Positions 7,661 through 14,539 of a stretch of DNA of 19,286 bases are shown here, in pieces; within the stretch, counting starts at the first letter, position 1; the number at the start of each line of letters is the position of its first letter. Source of the stretch: Actinomycetota bacterium (GTDB taxonomy: Bacteria; Cyanobacteriota; Vampirovibrionia; Obscuribacterales; Obscuribacteraceae); assembly GCA_903970355.1 (NCBI GenBank), contig CAJCIF010000344.1:1-19286 (forward strand), read 5' to 3'. A program made the position numbers and the translations under genes. The notes beneath the pieces are model-generated. The model made no database searches. It saw nothing but the letters and a program-made list of their open reading frames with translations, and was not told where the DNA came from.

Positions 7661-8350
7661 ATGGGCAGGCGCGAAGAGAAGAGGTCCATCACTAAACAGC
7701 AGATCCTCACTGCTGCTGCCGAATTATTTACTGAAAAGGGCTACGAAAGCACGACTCTCGAAGACGTCACAGAGCGAGCAAACCTTTCTAAGGGAACGTT
7801 TTACTACAACTTTGAATCGAAGGAAGACCTCGTCGTCGGCATTCGACGATCTGCACTTTCAAGCACTATCGACGAGGCATACGAAGCAGTCGCCAGGGGT
7901 GAAAACCCTTTTCTAGTTCTTGAAAAACTATTGATAGATCGCACGGTTTATACCGAGAAGTATCCAGAATTGGCCAGTGTGTTCTACGCTCACAGATTCG
8001 AATATATGTTCTTCCGCGCAGAGCAAAAGTTGCATGAGCCGGACAAAAAAGACGAGCCTCAAGGTCGTTTTCGCAAGGTTGTCTATGAGCTAGTATGCGA
8101 GGCACAAAAGGTTGGTCTTATACGTTCTGATCTTTCTCCAGAAGAAGTTTCGACATTGATTTCTGGTTGCTTTTTGCATGCTCAAGGTGCCTGGCTCGCC
8201 AGCGATAGATCAACTTCGCTGGTTGATAGAGTTCACAGAAGCATCCATATTTTGTTCGATGGTCTTGGTGTAAAAGGCTACCGGGATGGTGCGTCGTGCT
8301 ATACGCCTAAGACAAGTTCGAATAAGACAAGCTCGAAATCGTCAAAATAA
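7661..8350 (+). CDS. TetR/AcrR-family transcriptional regulator
   Basis: A 229-residue regulator. Residues about 9-60 form the TetR helix-turn-helix: ITKQQILTAAAELFTEKGYESTT, then LEDVTERANLSKGTFYYNFESKEDLV, with the GTFYYNF recognition region typical of the family. The remaining helices make the ligand-binding and dimer domain; the Ser/Lys-rich tail (KTSSNKTSSKSSK) is probably disordered. It diverges from the lipase/secreted-protein operon, and the perfect palindrome between them makes control of both that operon and itself likely. The inducer cannot be read from sequence; in view of the lipase, a fatty acid or other lipid-like molecule is possible but speculative. The ATG at 7661 has AGAG a few bases upstream. 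TACAAT (7622-7627) and TATAGT (7633-7638) are candidate -10 boxes. A long hairpin follows the stop codon. Confidence 0.92.
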   Translation: MGRREEKRSITKQQILTAAAELFTEKGYESTTLEDVTERANLSKGTFYYNFESKEDLVVGIRRSALSSTIDEAYEAVARGENPFLVLEKLLIDRTVYTEKYPELASVFYAHRFEYMFFRAEQKLHEPDKKDEPQGRFRKVVYELVCEAQKVGLIRSDLSPEEVSTLISGCFLHAQGAWLASDRSTSLVDRVHRSIHILFDGLGVKGYRDGASCYTPKTSSNKTSSKSSK

Positions 8351-8356
8351 GAGATT

Positions 8357-8387
8357 ACAAGGTCCGTCGCAGCCCGACGAACCTTGT
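8357..8387. terminator. Long hairpin between convergent genes, probable bidirectional terminator
   Basis: ACAAGGT-C-CGTCG, loop CAGCC, CGACG-A-ACCTTGT forms a 12-pair stem with one C/A mismatch. It begins 7 bases after the regulator stop and lies ahead of the convergent LRV gene's end. There is no T-tract on either side, so it is not a textbook intrinsic terminator. Confidence 0.6.
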
Positions 8388-8408
8388 GCTCTCTCCTGGA
8401 AAGCGCTG

Positions 8409-8867
8409 TTACCCTAGCAAACGATTTATCGTTTTTTGTGCTCGGCAGGCAACGTATGGATTATCATCTTCTGTGAGAAAGTGCAGCACCTCAAGCGGCG
8501 CTTGGTGATTTTCCGCAATTTGATAACGCAAAGTCGGATCATAATCAGTCGCAAGCACGTACAAACAATCTAGTGGCATGTCTTTGTTATCAGCGAGATC
8601 AGAGCGTATTTCCAATGACTGAGGTCTTACAAGACGCGACCAATATTCCGATCCGCCCATGAGATCGCGATCGAATTCTACTGGCTTGTGGACTGCCTGC
8701 AACGGTTTATTTTGATCGCCGAAGTTGGCGTGGTAAACGTAGGCAACTTGCCTCGAGGGAGTTGGAGCAAAATTAATAGGACCGGCAGGAGGAGTAAGTT
8801 CCTCGACCACAACTGAAGAATTTGATTGATAACAGAAATCTTGGGCGTTTATTAGGTTTTGGGTCAT
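8409..8867 (-). CDS. Small protein with C-terminal LRV/HEAT-like repeats
   Basis: A 152-residue protein. The last third, from LDCLYVLATDYDPTLRYQIA through LEVLHFLTEDDNPYVACRA, has the spacing of leucine-rich-repeat-variant (LRV) units: a hydrophobic helix, Asp-rich turn, then V/L-R-x-x-x-A-x-N. Two units are visible. LRV repeats make a right-handed superhelix used for protein binding. The first two thirds (about 1-95) are polar and unrecognised. A frame from TTG at 8876 exists, but the ATG at 8867 is chosen because GAGGT lies about 9 bases before it. It is convergent with the TetR gene and shows no operon partner. The function is unknown. Confidence 0.75.
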   Translation of the reverse strand: MTQNLINAQDFCYQSNSSVVVEELTPPAGPINFAPTPSRQVAYVYHANFGDQNKPLQAVHKPVEFDRDLMGGSEYWSRLVRPQSLEIRSDLADNKDMPLDCLYVLATDYDPTLRYQIAENHQAPLEVLHFLTEDDNPYVACRAQKTINRLLG

Positions 8868-9070
8868 TGAATTCAACCTCGTGTAGGTGCAGTAAGGTTT
8901 TGGAAGCTTTTTGATATTTTTAGACTAAGGTGCAGGAACATCGTCAGAGCGCACGGGTACAGCCCGTTAACGCGGCTCTCGCGTTCGGACAACGAAGCTA
9001 ACCACCACTGTGGTAGAAGCTGGGGGGGAAGAATGGGTAGGGAACTCAGCTTCAATTCATCATACATGCA

Positions 9071-9101
9071 GTCCTAAGCATTTCAAGTGAAATGTTGGGA
9101 C
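9071..9101. terminator. Weak stem-loop downstream of the DUF1963 gene
   Basis: CATTTC-AAGT-GAAATG (9079-9094) is flanked by GTCC (9071-9074) and GGAC (9098-9101), giving a stem with an internal bulge. It lies about 70 bases beyond the stop of the minus-strand gene that ends at 9169. There is no T-tract, so the terminator role is tentative. Confidence 0.3.
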
Positions 9102-9131
9102 CTAAGATTAACTTTTGCCTTGACCCTAAAT

Positions 9132-9147
9132 TTAGACTGGAGTCTAA
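9132..9147. promoter_or_regulatory. Dyad TTAGACT-GG-AGTCTAA beside a TTGACC box
   Basis: A perfect 7-base inverted repeat with a 2-base centre. On the plus strand TTGACC (9120-9125) precedes it, and TCTAAT (9143-9148) follows at 17 bases, so the dyad sits between or over promoter boxes as at MerR-family sites. No plus-strand gene follows, so its use is unclear. Confidence 0.25.
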
Positions 9148-9168
9148 TCATTTCGCAGTGAGCGCGCC

Positions 9169-10191
9169 TTAGTGACTTTGCAGTCGAAGCCAGACTTTGG
9201 AGAAGTCGCAGCGTCTCAGGGACTCTTCTTTTATGCAGAAGTAGAGGGAACCACAGTCACCCCAGTACATAACCAGAGTTTCATCACTGTCTAGTTGCAA
9301 CAAAAGCCGCCAATCGCGAGAGTCCGACTGTAATTGCTGCTCGCCTATTTCCTCAAGTAGCTTGGCAGTCAATTTTCTCGATGCCCATTCGCATTCATAA
9401 CGAACGTCGGACTGCACGCGCTTTGGATATCCCATTAATCGATGGCAGGGATCTTCTCCATAATCTCCAAAACAAAATTCTTGATACGCCTTTTGTGCTT
9501 CCACGCTCAGAGAGTTAATTGCTTCATCCGACATCGGATCCGGATACGATTCCTTGCGTTTCCAGCGAATAGATGCTGGATTTAAATTGCTGCTTTCAGG
9601 ATCTTTAGCGGGGACGAGCTGCAAGAGGTCGGGAAACAAATAAACACGCCATGCATCCTGCTCATCACCATCGCCCCAAGGCTGATCTACAAGATCATAG
9701 AAGAACGATAACATTCCTTCAGCGGGTAAACCCTCAACCGAGAAAGCAATTTTCTCAAGCTCACCAAGATTGATCTGGCAGAGGAAATGAAGTCGTTGAC
9801 CAGATTGTCGAATTGGCCACTCGAAATCCGCAGGAACCATAGGAATGCCACCAATACAAGAGTGCGTCCCGGTTTTGTTTTTAGTGGGTTTCAAACGCAT
9901 CTCCGCTGAAGGGAGCTTATTCTCTTTTGTGAACTTGCGGACAGCCTTTTTTCCAGCCGCCAACGCCTTCTCTCTTTTTGCAATGACAGCTGGATCGCGA
10001 TTTTCCATTTCTTTCCGAGCTACATTCTCGGCGTGTAATGTTTCGGCTTTCTCTTTTAGAAGATGCGTTTCAGGACGGCTTGCATAACTAAGAGACTGGC
10101 AGAAGAATTTTATAGCTCCCTCTGCATTTCCACTATTCAGTGCTGTCTTACCCGCTTCAAAAAGGTCGCTAGCTAACTGCTCGATATTCAT
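9169..10191 (-). CDS. DUF1963 (YwqG-like) protein with an N-terminal TPR-like helix pair
   Basis: A 340-residue protein. From about residue 95 it follows the DUF1963/YwqG pattern: a KxxTHSCIGGIPMVP element, FEWP, RLHFLCQINLGEL, an LPAEGMLSFFYD element, and near the C-terminus YWGDCGSLYFCI. The family is widespread and its biochemical role is not established. Residues 4-40 (LASDLFEAGKTALNSGNAEGAIKFF) look like one TPR hairpin, followed by a charged helical linker (45-95). The frame extends to 10278, but the ATG at 10191 is chosen because GGGAGGT precedes it by 7 bases. An aldo/keto reductase remnant lies upstream in the same orientation. Proteins of this kind often sit near LRV- or HEAT-type genes, which fits the neighbour at 8409, but no function follows from that. 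Confidence 0.82.
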   Translation of the reverse strand: MNIEQLASDLFEAGKTALNSGNAEGAIKFFCQSLSYASRPETHLLKEKAETLHAENVARKEMENRDPAVIAKREKALAAGKKAVRKFTKENKLPSAEMRLKPTKNKTGTHSCIGGIPMVPADFEWPIRQSGQRLHFLCQINLGELEKIAFSVEGLPAEGMLSFFYDLVDQPWGDGDEQDAWRVYLFPDLLQLVPAKDPESSNLNPASIRWKRKESYPDPMSDEAINSLSVEAQKAYQEFCFGDYGEDPCHRLMGYPKRVQSDVRYECEWASRKLTAKLLEEIGEQQLQSDSRDWRLLLQLDSDETLVMYWGDCGSLYFCIKEESLRRCDFSKVWLRLQSH

Positions 10192-10314
10192 GGTGGTACC
10201 TCCCTCGCCTGCTCCCATTTTGTTAGGCAGTTTTGGCAATTTGGTGGCAAGCAGGGAAGAATACGCACGAATTTGCATTGCCGGGTCGCGTTCACACGTT
10301 CAAATTGACCTTTC

Positions 10315-10470
10315 TCACTTGCTGATCTTATTCAGTTCAGCCATCACATCATCCGGCAGTTTCAATGCAGCTGCCTGAATGTTTTCGCGCAAGTGTTCGA
10401 GGGAGCCTGTTCCTGGAATTAGCAAAATATTCGGCGAGCGTTTCAAGAGCCAGGTGAGAGCGACTTGCAT
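10315..10470 (-). pseudogene. C-terminal remnant of an aldo/keto reductase
   Basis: Fifty-one residues, beginning MQVALTWLLKRSPNILLIPG, continuing TGSLEHLREN and ending ELNKISK. These match the conserved C-terminal part of aldo/keto reductases (QVALAWLL-x-R, IPGTxxxxHLxEN), where the IPGT loop and following Arg/Asn bind the 2' phosphate side of NADPH. A whole enzyme is about 280-330 residues; here an in-frame TAA stands directly before the Met, and no barrel or catalytic Asp-Tyr-Lys-His sequence follows beyond 10471. The fragment cannot be an active enzyme, so it is called a decayed or truncated copy. The deletion junction must lie near 10470. Confidence 0.8.
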
Positions 10471-10518
10471 TTAAGAGCAGCGTAAAATAACTGATACTAT
10501 TGGTGGTGCGCATCAATA

Positions 10519-10546
10519 TTTTGACGCTTCGGGCCCGCTATATAAT
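10519..10546 (+). promoter_or_regulatory. Possible promoter of the small secreted-protein gene
   Basis: TATAAT (10541-10546) is a perfect -10. TTTTGA (10519-10524) lies 16 bases before it and TTGACG (10521-10526) lies 14 bases before it; neither -35 is ideal in both sequence and spacing. A start near 10553 would leave a short leader before the ATGs at 10570 and 10585. Confidence 0.5.
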
Positions 10547-10584
10547 TGATTGCATTTTGTCCATCGGCTATGCACAATAGTGCT

Positions 10585-11020
10585 ATGAATTTTGACAAAC
10601 CAACAACACGAGAGTTCCTGTGTGCACTTGGCGCTCTATTGGTCATATTGTCTGCTGTTCAGACCGCTGCAGCTCGAGGAATGAACCAGCATAACAACCA
10701 ACAACAACAAAATCCTGAACCGCCTCCCGCATTACCGGCCGATGATCCATCGGTGCATGAAGCAGCTCCGCCGCCTGCTGATGCAAACCTGATGACGAAA
10801 CTGGGCTGGTGTGAAGTACAGGATTATGGTCACACGTTTTCAGACGGCTGGATTGCAGGGATCCTCTTTGCCCTTGCTGCACATGCATTTACCTAAACGT
10901 TTAGAGCAGATCAATCAAAAGCTTCAGTTTGAGCCAAATAAATCGGGTGTTCAGCTCATGGATGACATTGATGGATTGGTCAAATTTGTATCTGCAAAGA
11001 AGAAAGCACCCGCTTCCTAA
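10585..11020 (+). CDS. Small secreted Pro-rich protein, apparently frameshifted
   Basis: The first frame (ATG 10585, or 10570 in the same frame; stop 10896) gives a signal peptide (FLCALGALLVILSAVQTAAA), a Gln/Asn run (NQHNNQQQQNPEPPP), Pro/Ala-rich linker, and a segment ending DGWIAGILFALAAHAFT. A second frame, shifted by +1, carries LPKRLEQINQKL through DGLVKFVSAKKK to a stop at 11020. The second part looks like real coding sequence (amphipathic helix, Lys-rich tail), so one protein of about 145 residues broken near 10880-10893 is the simplest reading. The alternative is two overlapping genes, the second from ATG 10883 (45 residues). A C-terminal membrane helix followed by a Lys-rich cytoplasmic tail would fit the joined form. 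I do not recognise the family and see no Shine-Dalgarno. Confidence 0.55.
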
Positions 11021-11124
11021 AGACGTTTTGTGAAGGCTGCACTAGATACGGTGCCTTCTCAGCCATTTGAGCGGTTATCGCAACTTTTCGGCTTCAAGAA
11101 GCGTGCATTACGTTCTAGCAGGCC

Positions 11125-11172
11125 TTGGCAGCCAACACAATGCCAAAACTTTTTGTGATCATGTAGATCACA
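11125..11172. promoter_or_regulatory. Two inverted repeats just upstream of the metalloprotease gene
   Basis: TTGGCA (11125-11130) and TGCCAA (11141-11146) are separated by 10 bases; TTGGC-A-GCCAA also pairs within 11125-11135. Then TGTGATC-ATGTA-GATCACA (11154-11172) is a perfect 7-base dyad ending 16 bases before the ATG. It resembles a CRP half-site pair, but TGTGA and TCACA are 9 bases apart, not 6. It could be an operator or a leader hairpin. Confidence 0.4.
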
Positions 11173-11188
11173 GTGGGGCGATAGCAAT

Positions 11189-13018
11189 ATGAGTGATGAA
11201 CAGCAACCCGATCATTATAGAAACGCTAGGCAGAAAATTCAGGCTGAGTTAGATAAAGATCCGTGTTTAAAAGCGATTTACGATCATGGCTGGGCTGCGG
11301 ATGAGGATGCCCTTCATAAAGATATAGATGAAGAGCGGCGAACTTACCATATACCGAAATCCATACCTAAAACTGGTTTCGACACGTTTGAAAAGGTTCG
11401 TTTCCTTAGCAACTTGGGATTGCCAAGCTGGGCAACGGACGATCAAGGCTTCTTCGCATTAACCAGTGACGACACTAAAAAACTGCGCAAACGGCTCGTC
11501 CTGCCGCCAGATACGCCAGACGAATATGTTGTTAAACGTGAGCCAAATCGAGAACCTTTAGACTTCATACTGAGCCATATGCCGCTTCCCAAACCGACGA
11601 GGCCCGAAGAGATTTTGGCATGGGACCGAAAGCAGTTGCATCTACCTGCTGATGCCAAACCCCAGACCATCTACAAGGCTTTACTCGCTCAAGATGCGCG
11701 TTTACAAAGAGAATCCGTAGGTCTGCCCGCTGGCGAGATGCTTTCACCAGCCGAACTTCAAGCCGAGAAGGTTAGGGTAAACAAGGCTGCCTCTGATGCT
11801 TTTATTCGAGAAATGATTAAACTGCCCGACAGCTACCCTGATAAAGAAGTAGAAGAGATTCAAGATAAATGGAACAAGTTTGACGAAAAATATCGAGTGC
11901 AGGTCGTACATTTGAGTGCCACTCATAAGGTCATTTATTCTTACTCTCCCAACCTTCATGCAGAAGTAAAGATTGGAGAATTCGACGTTCCAAGAAACCA
12001 TTTCAGCACCGCAGAAAAACTAGTAACAGCTTGGATAGCCCAAAAGAAAACTGAACTTTCCCAGCAATTCGCCGTGAAGTTTACAGCTCCCGGCCAGCCA
12101 CCACAAGATTATGCCCATAACGTGGTTCCCTCAAAGGATAATGTAAAAGGATCTCCATTTCCCATATCAGTAGAACCGAATGTAACTGAGCTTGTTGGTC
12201 TGGAGAGTGCATTACATCGGCTGGCCACGAAAGATGCGAAGACGCTTAAAACAGGCTTGGAGATCACGTTTCTAGGCCAATCTGACGGCCGTTATACTGC
12301 CTATTACGCAGTGGGGAAGACACGCGTTTATTTTGAAGCCGCTTGCAAGGAATCGGCAGCTACAGAAACCGAATTGCAAAAAGGGGGTGAATATTCAAGC
12401 AGACCGGATTCTATGGAAGCGATTGCCACCCATGAGTTTGCCCACTACACACAAGATTTGCAGGACTTGTTTAGCAAAGGGCCCGCCGCAACTTCATTTA
12501 GATCACGTATGCACTGGGCTGCGATAAAGCCAAACTGTGTGGACAACGCCGGTTGGGTGTTAGAAGGCAATGATGGAAATACATATAAATTTGATGACAG
12601 CTCGAAAGAATGGCTCAAAACGGACAAAGAGGGAAATTTGCTTGACGTGCATAATCAGCCAACAAAAGAACCAAAGAATGCGATCCATCTCAGCAACGAA
12701 CAGATGGATCGTCTAGCAATCGAAAAACCTGCCACCGATTACTTTGAACACCCTCAGGAGATGGATGCTGAAGCACTGATGGAGTATAGACTCGGTGGGT
12801 ATACTCGGAAGCAACTGTTAAAGACTAACCCAGAGCTTTATAAATTTGCCAAAGCAGAGGACCAACAGTATATTAACACCACATACGGTACCGCACAAAA
12901 TGGTGCACCACGCTACATAAGAACAGTTGATGGCTCAATCGTTCCAAATACGCATGACGTAAGAGCAAGCATTGCTTACTTCGAAGACCGTATAAACAAG
13001 ACTGTAAACTGCCATTGA
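11189..13018 (+). CDS. Zinc metalloprotease-like protein (HEFAH), unknown family
   Basis: A 609-residue protein with no signal peptide or membrane segment. The zincin motif is AIATHEFAHYTQD: H415, E416, H419. About 105 residues on, HPQEMDAEALMEYRLGGY offers E524 or E528 as the third zinc ligand, so it looks like a gluzincin; the ExxAEAxxEY pattern recalls peptidases of the anthrax lethal-factor/toxin-metalloprotease kind, but I cannot assign the family. The first 200 residues contain repeated Leu-Pro units (LGLPSWATDD, LVLPPDTPDE, LHLPADAKPQ, VGLPAGEMLS), each followed by a charged helix. Residues 220-385 are unassigned. A segment at 452-490 (GWVLEGNDGNTYKFDD, EWLKTDKEGNLLDV) looks like paired beta strands. 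The start is an ATG with no strong Shine-Dalgarno. It is a lone plus-strand gene behind two inverted repeats. A cytoplasmic protease, or a cargo of a leaderless secretion route, are both possible. Confidence 0.8.
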   Translation: MSDEQQPDHYRNARQKIQAELDKDPCLKAIYDHGWAADEDALHKDIDEERRTYHIPKSIPKTGFDTFEKVRFLSNLGLPSWATDDQGFFALTSDDTKKLRKRLVLPPDTPDEYVVKREPNREPLDFILSHMPLPKPTRPEEILAWDRKQLHLPADAKPQTIYKALLAQDARLQRESVGLPAGEMLSPAELQAEKVRVNKAASDAFIREMIKLPDSYPDKEVEEIQDKWNKFDEKYRVQVVHLSATHKVIYSYSPNLHAEVKIGEFDVPRNHFSTAEKLVTAWIAQKKTELSQQFAVKFTAPGQPPQDYAHNVVPSKDNVKGSPFPISVEPNVTELVGLESALHRLATKDAKTLKTGLEITFLGQSDGRYTAYYAVGKTRVYFEAACKESAATETELQKGGEYSSRPDSMEAIATHEFAHYTQDLQDLFSKGPAATSFRSRMHWAAIKPNCVDNAGWVLEGNDGNTYKFDDSSKEWLKTDKEGNLLDVHNQPTKEPKNAIHLSNEQMDRLAIEKPATDYFEHPQEMDAEALMEYRLGGYTRKQLLKTNPELYKFAKAEDQQYINTTYGTAQNGAPRYIRTVDGSIVPNTHDVRASIAYFEDRINKTVNCH

Positions 13019-13034
13019 AATAGACATCCTTGAC

Positions 13035-13063
13035 TTGACATTGGTTTGTTCGCCCAGTCAATA
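13035..13063 (+). promoter_or_regulatory. Possible promoter of the aldehyde dehydrogenase gene
   Basis: TTGACA (13035-13040) is a perfect -35; 17 bases later TCAATA (13058-13063) is a weak -10. The gene's ATG lies 65 bases beyond, behind GGAGG. No stronger pair is visible in this 110-base gap. Confidence 0.35.
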
Positions 13064-13128
13064 CTGCCCGGAGCCTTCGCGTGGTACGATCTGTCCTGAA
13101 TTAGATATGTACCTTACGGAGGCGAAAA

Positions 13129-14514
13129 ATGCCAGTAACTTCCTCCAAGATTGGCTCGACCAATCCTGCTACCTATGAGCTTATCGGCGACGTGGAAACA
13201 TCCAGTCCTAAGGACGTCACAAGCGCTATCGAAAGAGCAAGAGCCGCTCAGCCAGCCTGGAATAAACTCGGGATCACCGGGCGTGTCAAAGAGATGGAGA
13301 AGCTGTATGAGTATCTTTCCGCTCATAAAGAAGAACTAGCGGAGCTTGAAACAAAGGAAATGGGAAAGCCCATTTCAGGTAGTCGTGGTTCTGTTGCGTG
13401 GGCTCTCAAACACTTCAAATGGGATCTCAAAAATGCAGAGCAAAGCCTCGCTCCTGAGATTACCTATGAAGACGAAAAAGAACTCCACGAAGTACACCAT
13501 GAGCCGTACGGAGTTGCTGGTGTCATCACCCCCTGGAACTTTCCGCTCTCCAACTTCGTAATGGGTGCAGTACAAGCACTTATCGCGGGTAACACGGTTG
13601 TCTACAAAGTTTCCGAAGAAGTACCACTTTACGGACAAGCATTGGAACGTGCCTGGCAAGAAGCCAAACTACCCAAAGATGTTTTTGTAGAAGTCTACGG
13701 TGCCGGTGATGTTGGCGAACTTATTGCACGTGGCGACATCGATTTATTGCATTTCACTGGCAGTTCCGCAGTTGGCAAAAAACTGTATGCAATTGCTGGT
13801 GAGAAGTTTATTCCAGTCGTACTCGAATTGGGTGGATCTGATGCCGGAATTGTCTTCGAAGATGCTGATATAGACAAAATGATTGAGCCAATTTTCTGGG
13901 CAAAATTCGTCAACGCAGGACAAATCTGCTGTGGTCTCAAGCGACTCTTCGTTCACAAATCTCGTTATGACGAATTAGCAAAGAAGTTATCTACATTCGT
14001 TGCTAAGCAATCAGTTGGTGATCCATCCAACGAAAAGACCGTGATTGGGCCGCTCGTTTCTGAAAAGCAACGCAAACAGCTTGAGAGTCAGGTTGAAGAT
14101 GCTCGCACAAAAGGCTGCGAATTTATTCTTGGCGGCAACATGAAGCCTCACGAGAATGGTGCTTATGTTGAACCAACAATCATTGGCAATGTAAAACAAA
14201 ATATGCGCGCTTATACCGAAGAGCTGTTCGGACCCGTATTGCTAATTGCGGCATTCGAAGACGAAGCTCAAGTTATAGAGATGGCAAATAATACCGCTTA
14301 TGGATTGTCCGCCTACGTTTATACAAACAATGGCGAACGCTTTAAGCGTGTTGCTAGCCAACTCGAAGCTGGTTCAATCTCTCACAATGGCGTGGACTAT
14401 TCGCATCCGGCCAATCCATTCGGTGGCTACAAAGGATCTGGTATCGGCAGAACTGGTGGCAAAATCGGATTTCAACAAGCTTGCAGAGTCAAAGTAATTG
14501 CTCGGCAAAAGTGA
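13129..14514 (+). CDS. NAD(P)-dependent aldehyde dehydrogenase, succinate-semialdehyde dehydrogenase-like
   Basis: A 461-residue aldehyde dehydrogenase of full length for the short SSADH-like group. Key residues are all present: N137 in PWNFPL (oxyanion), K160 (nucleotide binding, here KVSEE where KPSE is usual), the GSSAVGKK turn (211-218), general base E233 in LELGGSDAG, catalytic C267 in NAGQICCGLKR, and E365 in EELFGPV. It oxidises an aldehyde to the acid with NAD(P)+. The substrate cannot be fixed from sequence; succinate semialdehyde or a related short aldehyde is most likely from overall similarity. It is probably cytoplasmic. GGAGG about 7 bases before the ATG supports the start. A secreted TolB-like/TPR protein gene begins 25 bases after the stop and may be co-transcribed. 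Confidence 0.95.
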   Translation: MPVTSSKIGSTNPATYELIGDVETSSPKDVTSAIERARAAQPAWNKLGITGRVKEMEKLYEYLSAHKEELAELETKEMGKPISGSRGSVAWALKHFKWDLKNAEQSLAPEITYEDEKELHEVHHEPYGVAGVITPWNFPLSNFVMGAVQALIAGNTVVYKVSEEVPLYGQALERAWQEAKLPKDVFVEVYGAGDVGELIARGDIDLLHFTGSSAVGKKLYAIAGEKFIPVVLELGGSDAGIVFEDADIDKMIEPIFWAKFVNAGQICCGLKRLFVHKSRYDELAKKLSTFVAKQSVGDPSNEKTVIGPLVSEKQRKQLESQVEDARTKGCEFILGGNMKPHENGAYVEPTIIGNVKQNMRAYTEELFGPVLLIAAFEDEAQVIEMANNTAYGLSAYVYTNNGERFKRVASQLEAGSISHNGVDYSHPANPFGGYKGSGIGRTGGKIGFQQACRVKVIARQK

Positions 14515-14529
14515 GGGGTTACCTTAATC

Positions 14530-14533
14530 GGAG
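14530..14533 (+). promoter_or_regulatory. Shine-Dalgarno that fixes a TTG start
   Basis: GGAG lies 6 bases ahead of the TTG at 14540. No ATG lies nearby in frame, and the TTG gives a complete signal peptide, so this site decides the start. Confidence 0.6.
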
Positions 14534-14539
14534 TGGATA

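Larger units (their letters stand above)
8868..9168. other. Intergenic region, about 300 bases, with several dyads
   Basis: This is the upstream region of the LRV gene and the downstream region of the DUF1963 gene. It holds AACGCG-GCTCT-CGCGTT (8969-8985), a stem-loop at 9071-9101 (GTCC, CATTTC-AAGT-GAAATG, GGAC) and the dyad TTAGACT-GG-AGTCTAA (9132-9147). A 64-codon minus frame (8873-9067) is present, but its protein looks random and it runs into the LRV gene start, so it is not called. Confidence 0.5.

Noticed and set aside
8873..9067. Sixty-four-codon minus frame upstream of the LRV gene
   Set aside because: Composition looks random, and it overlaps the start of a better gene that has its own ribosome site.
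11154..11172. CRP site TGTGA ... TCACA ahead of the metalloprotease
   Set aside because: The half-sites are 9 bases apart, not the 6 needed for CRP, so only a generic dyad is reported.
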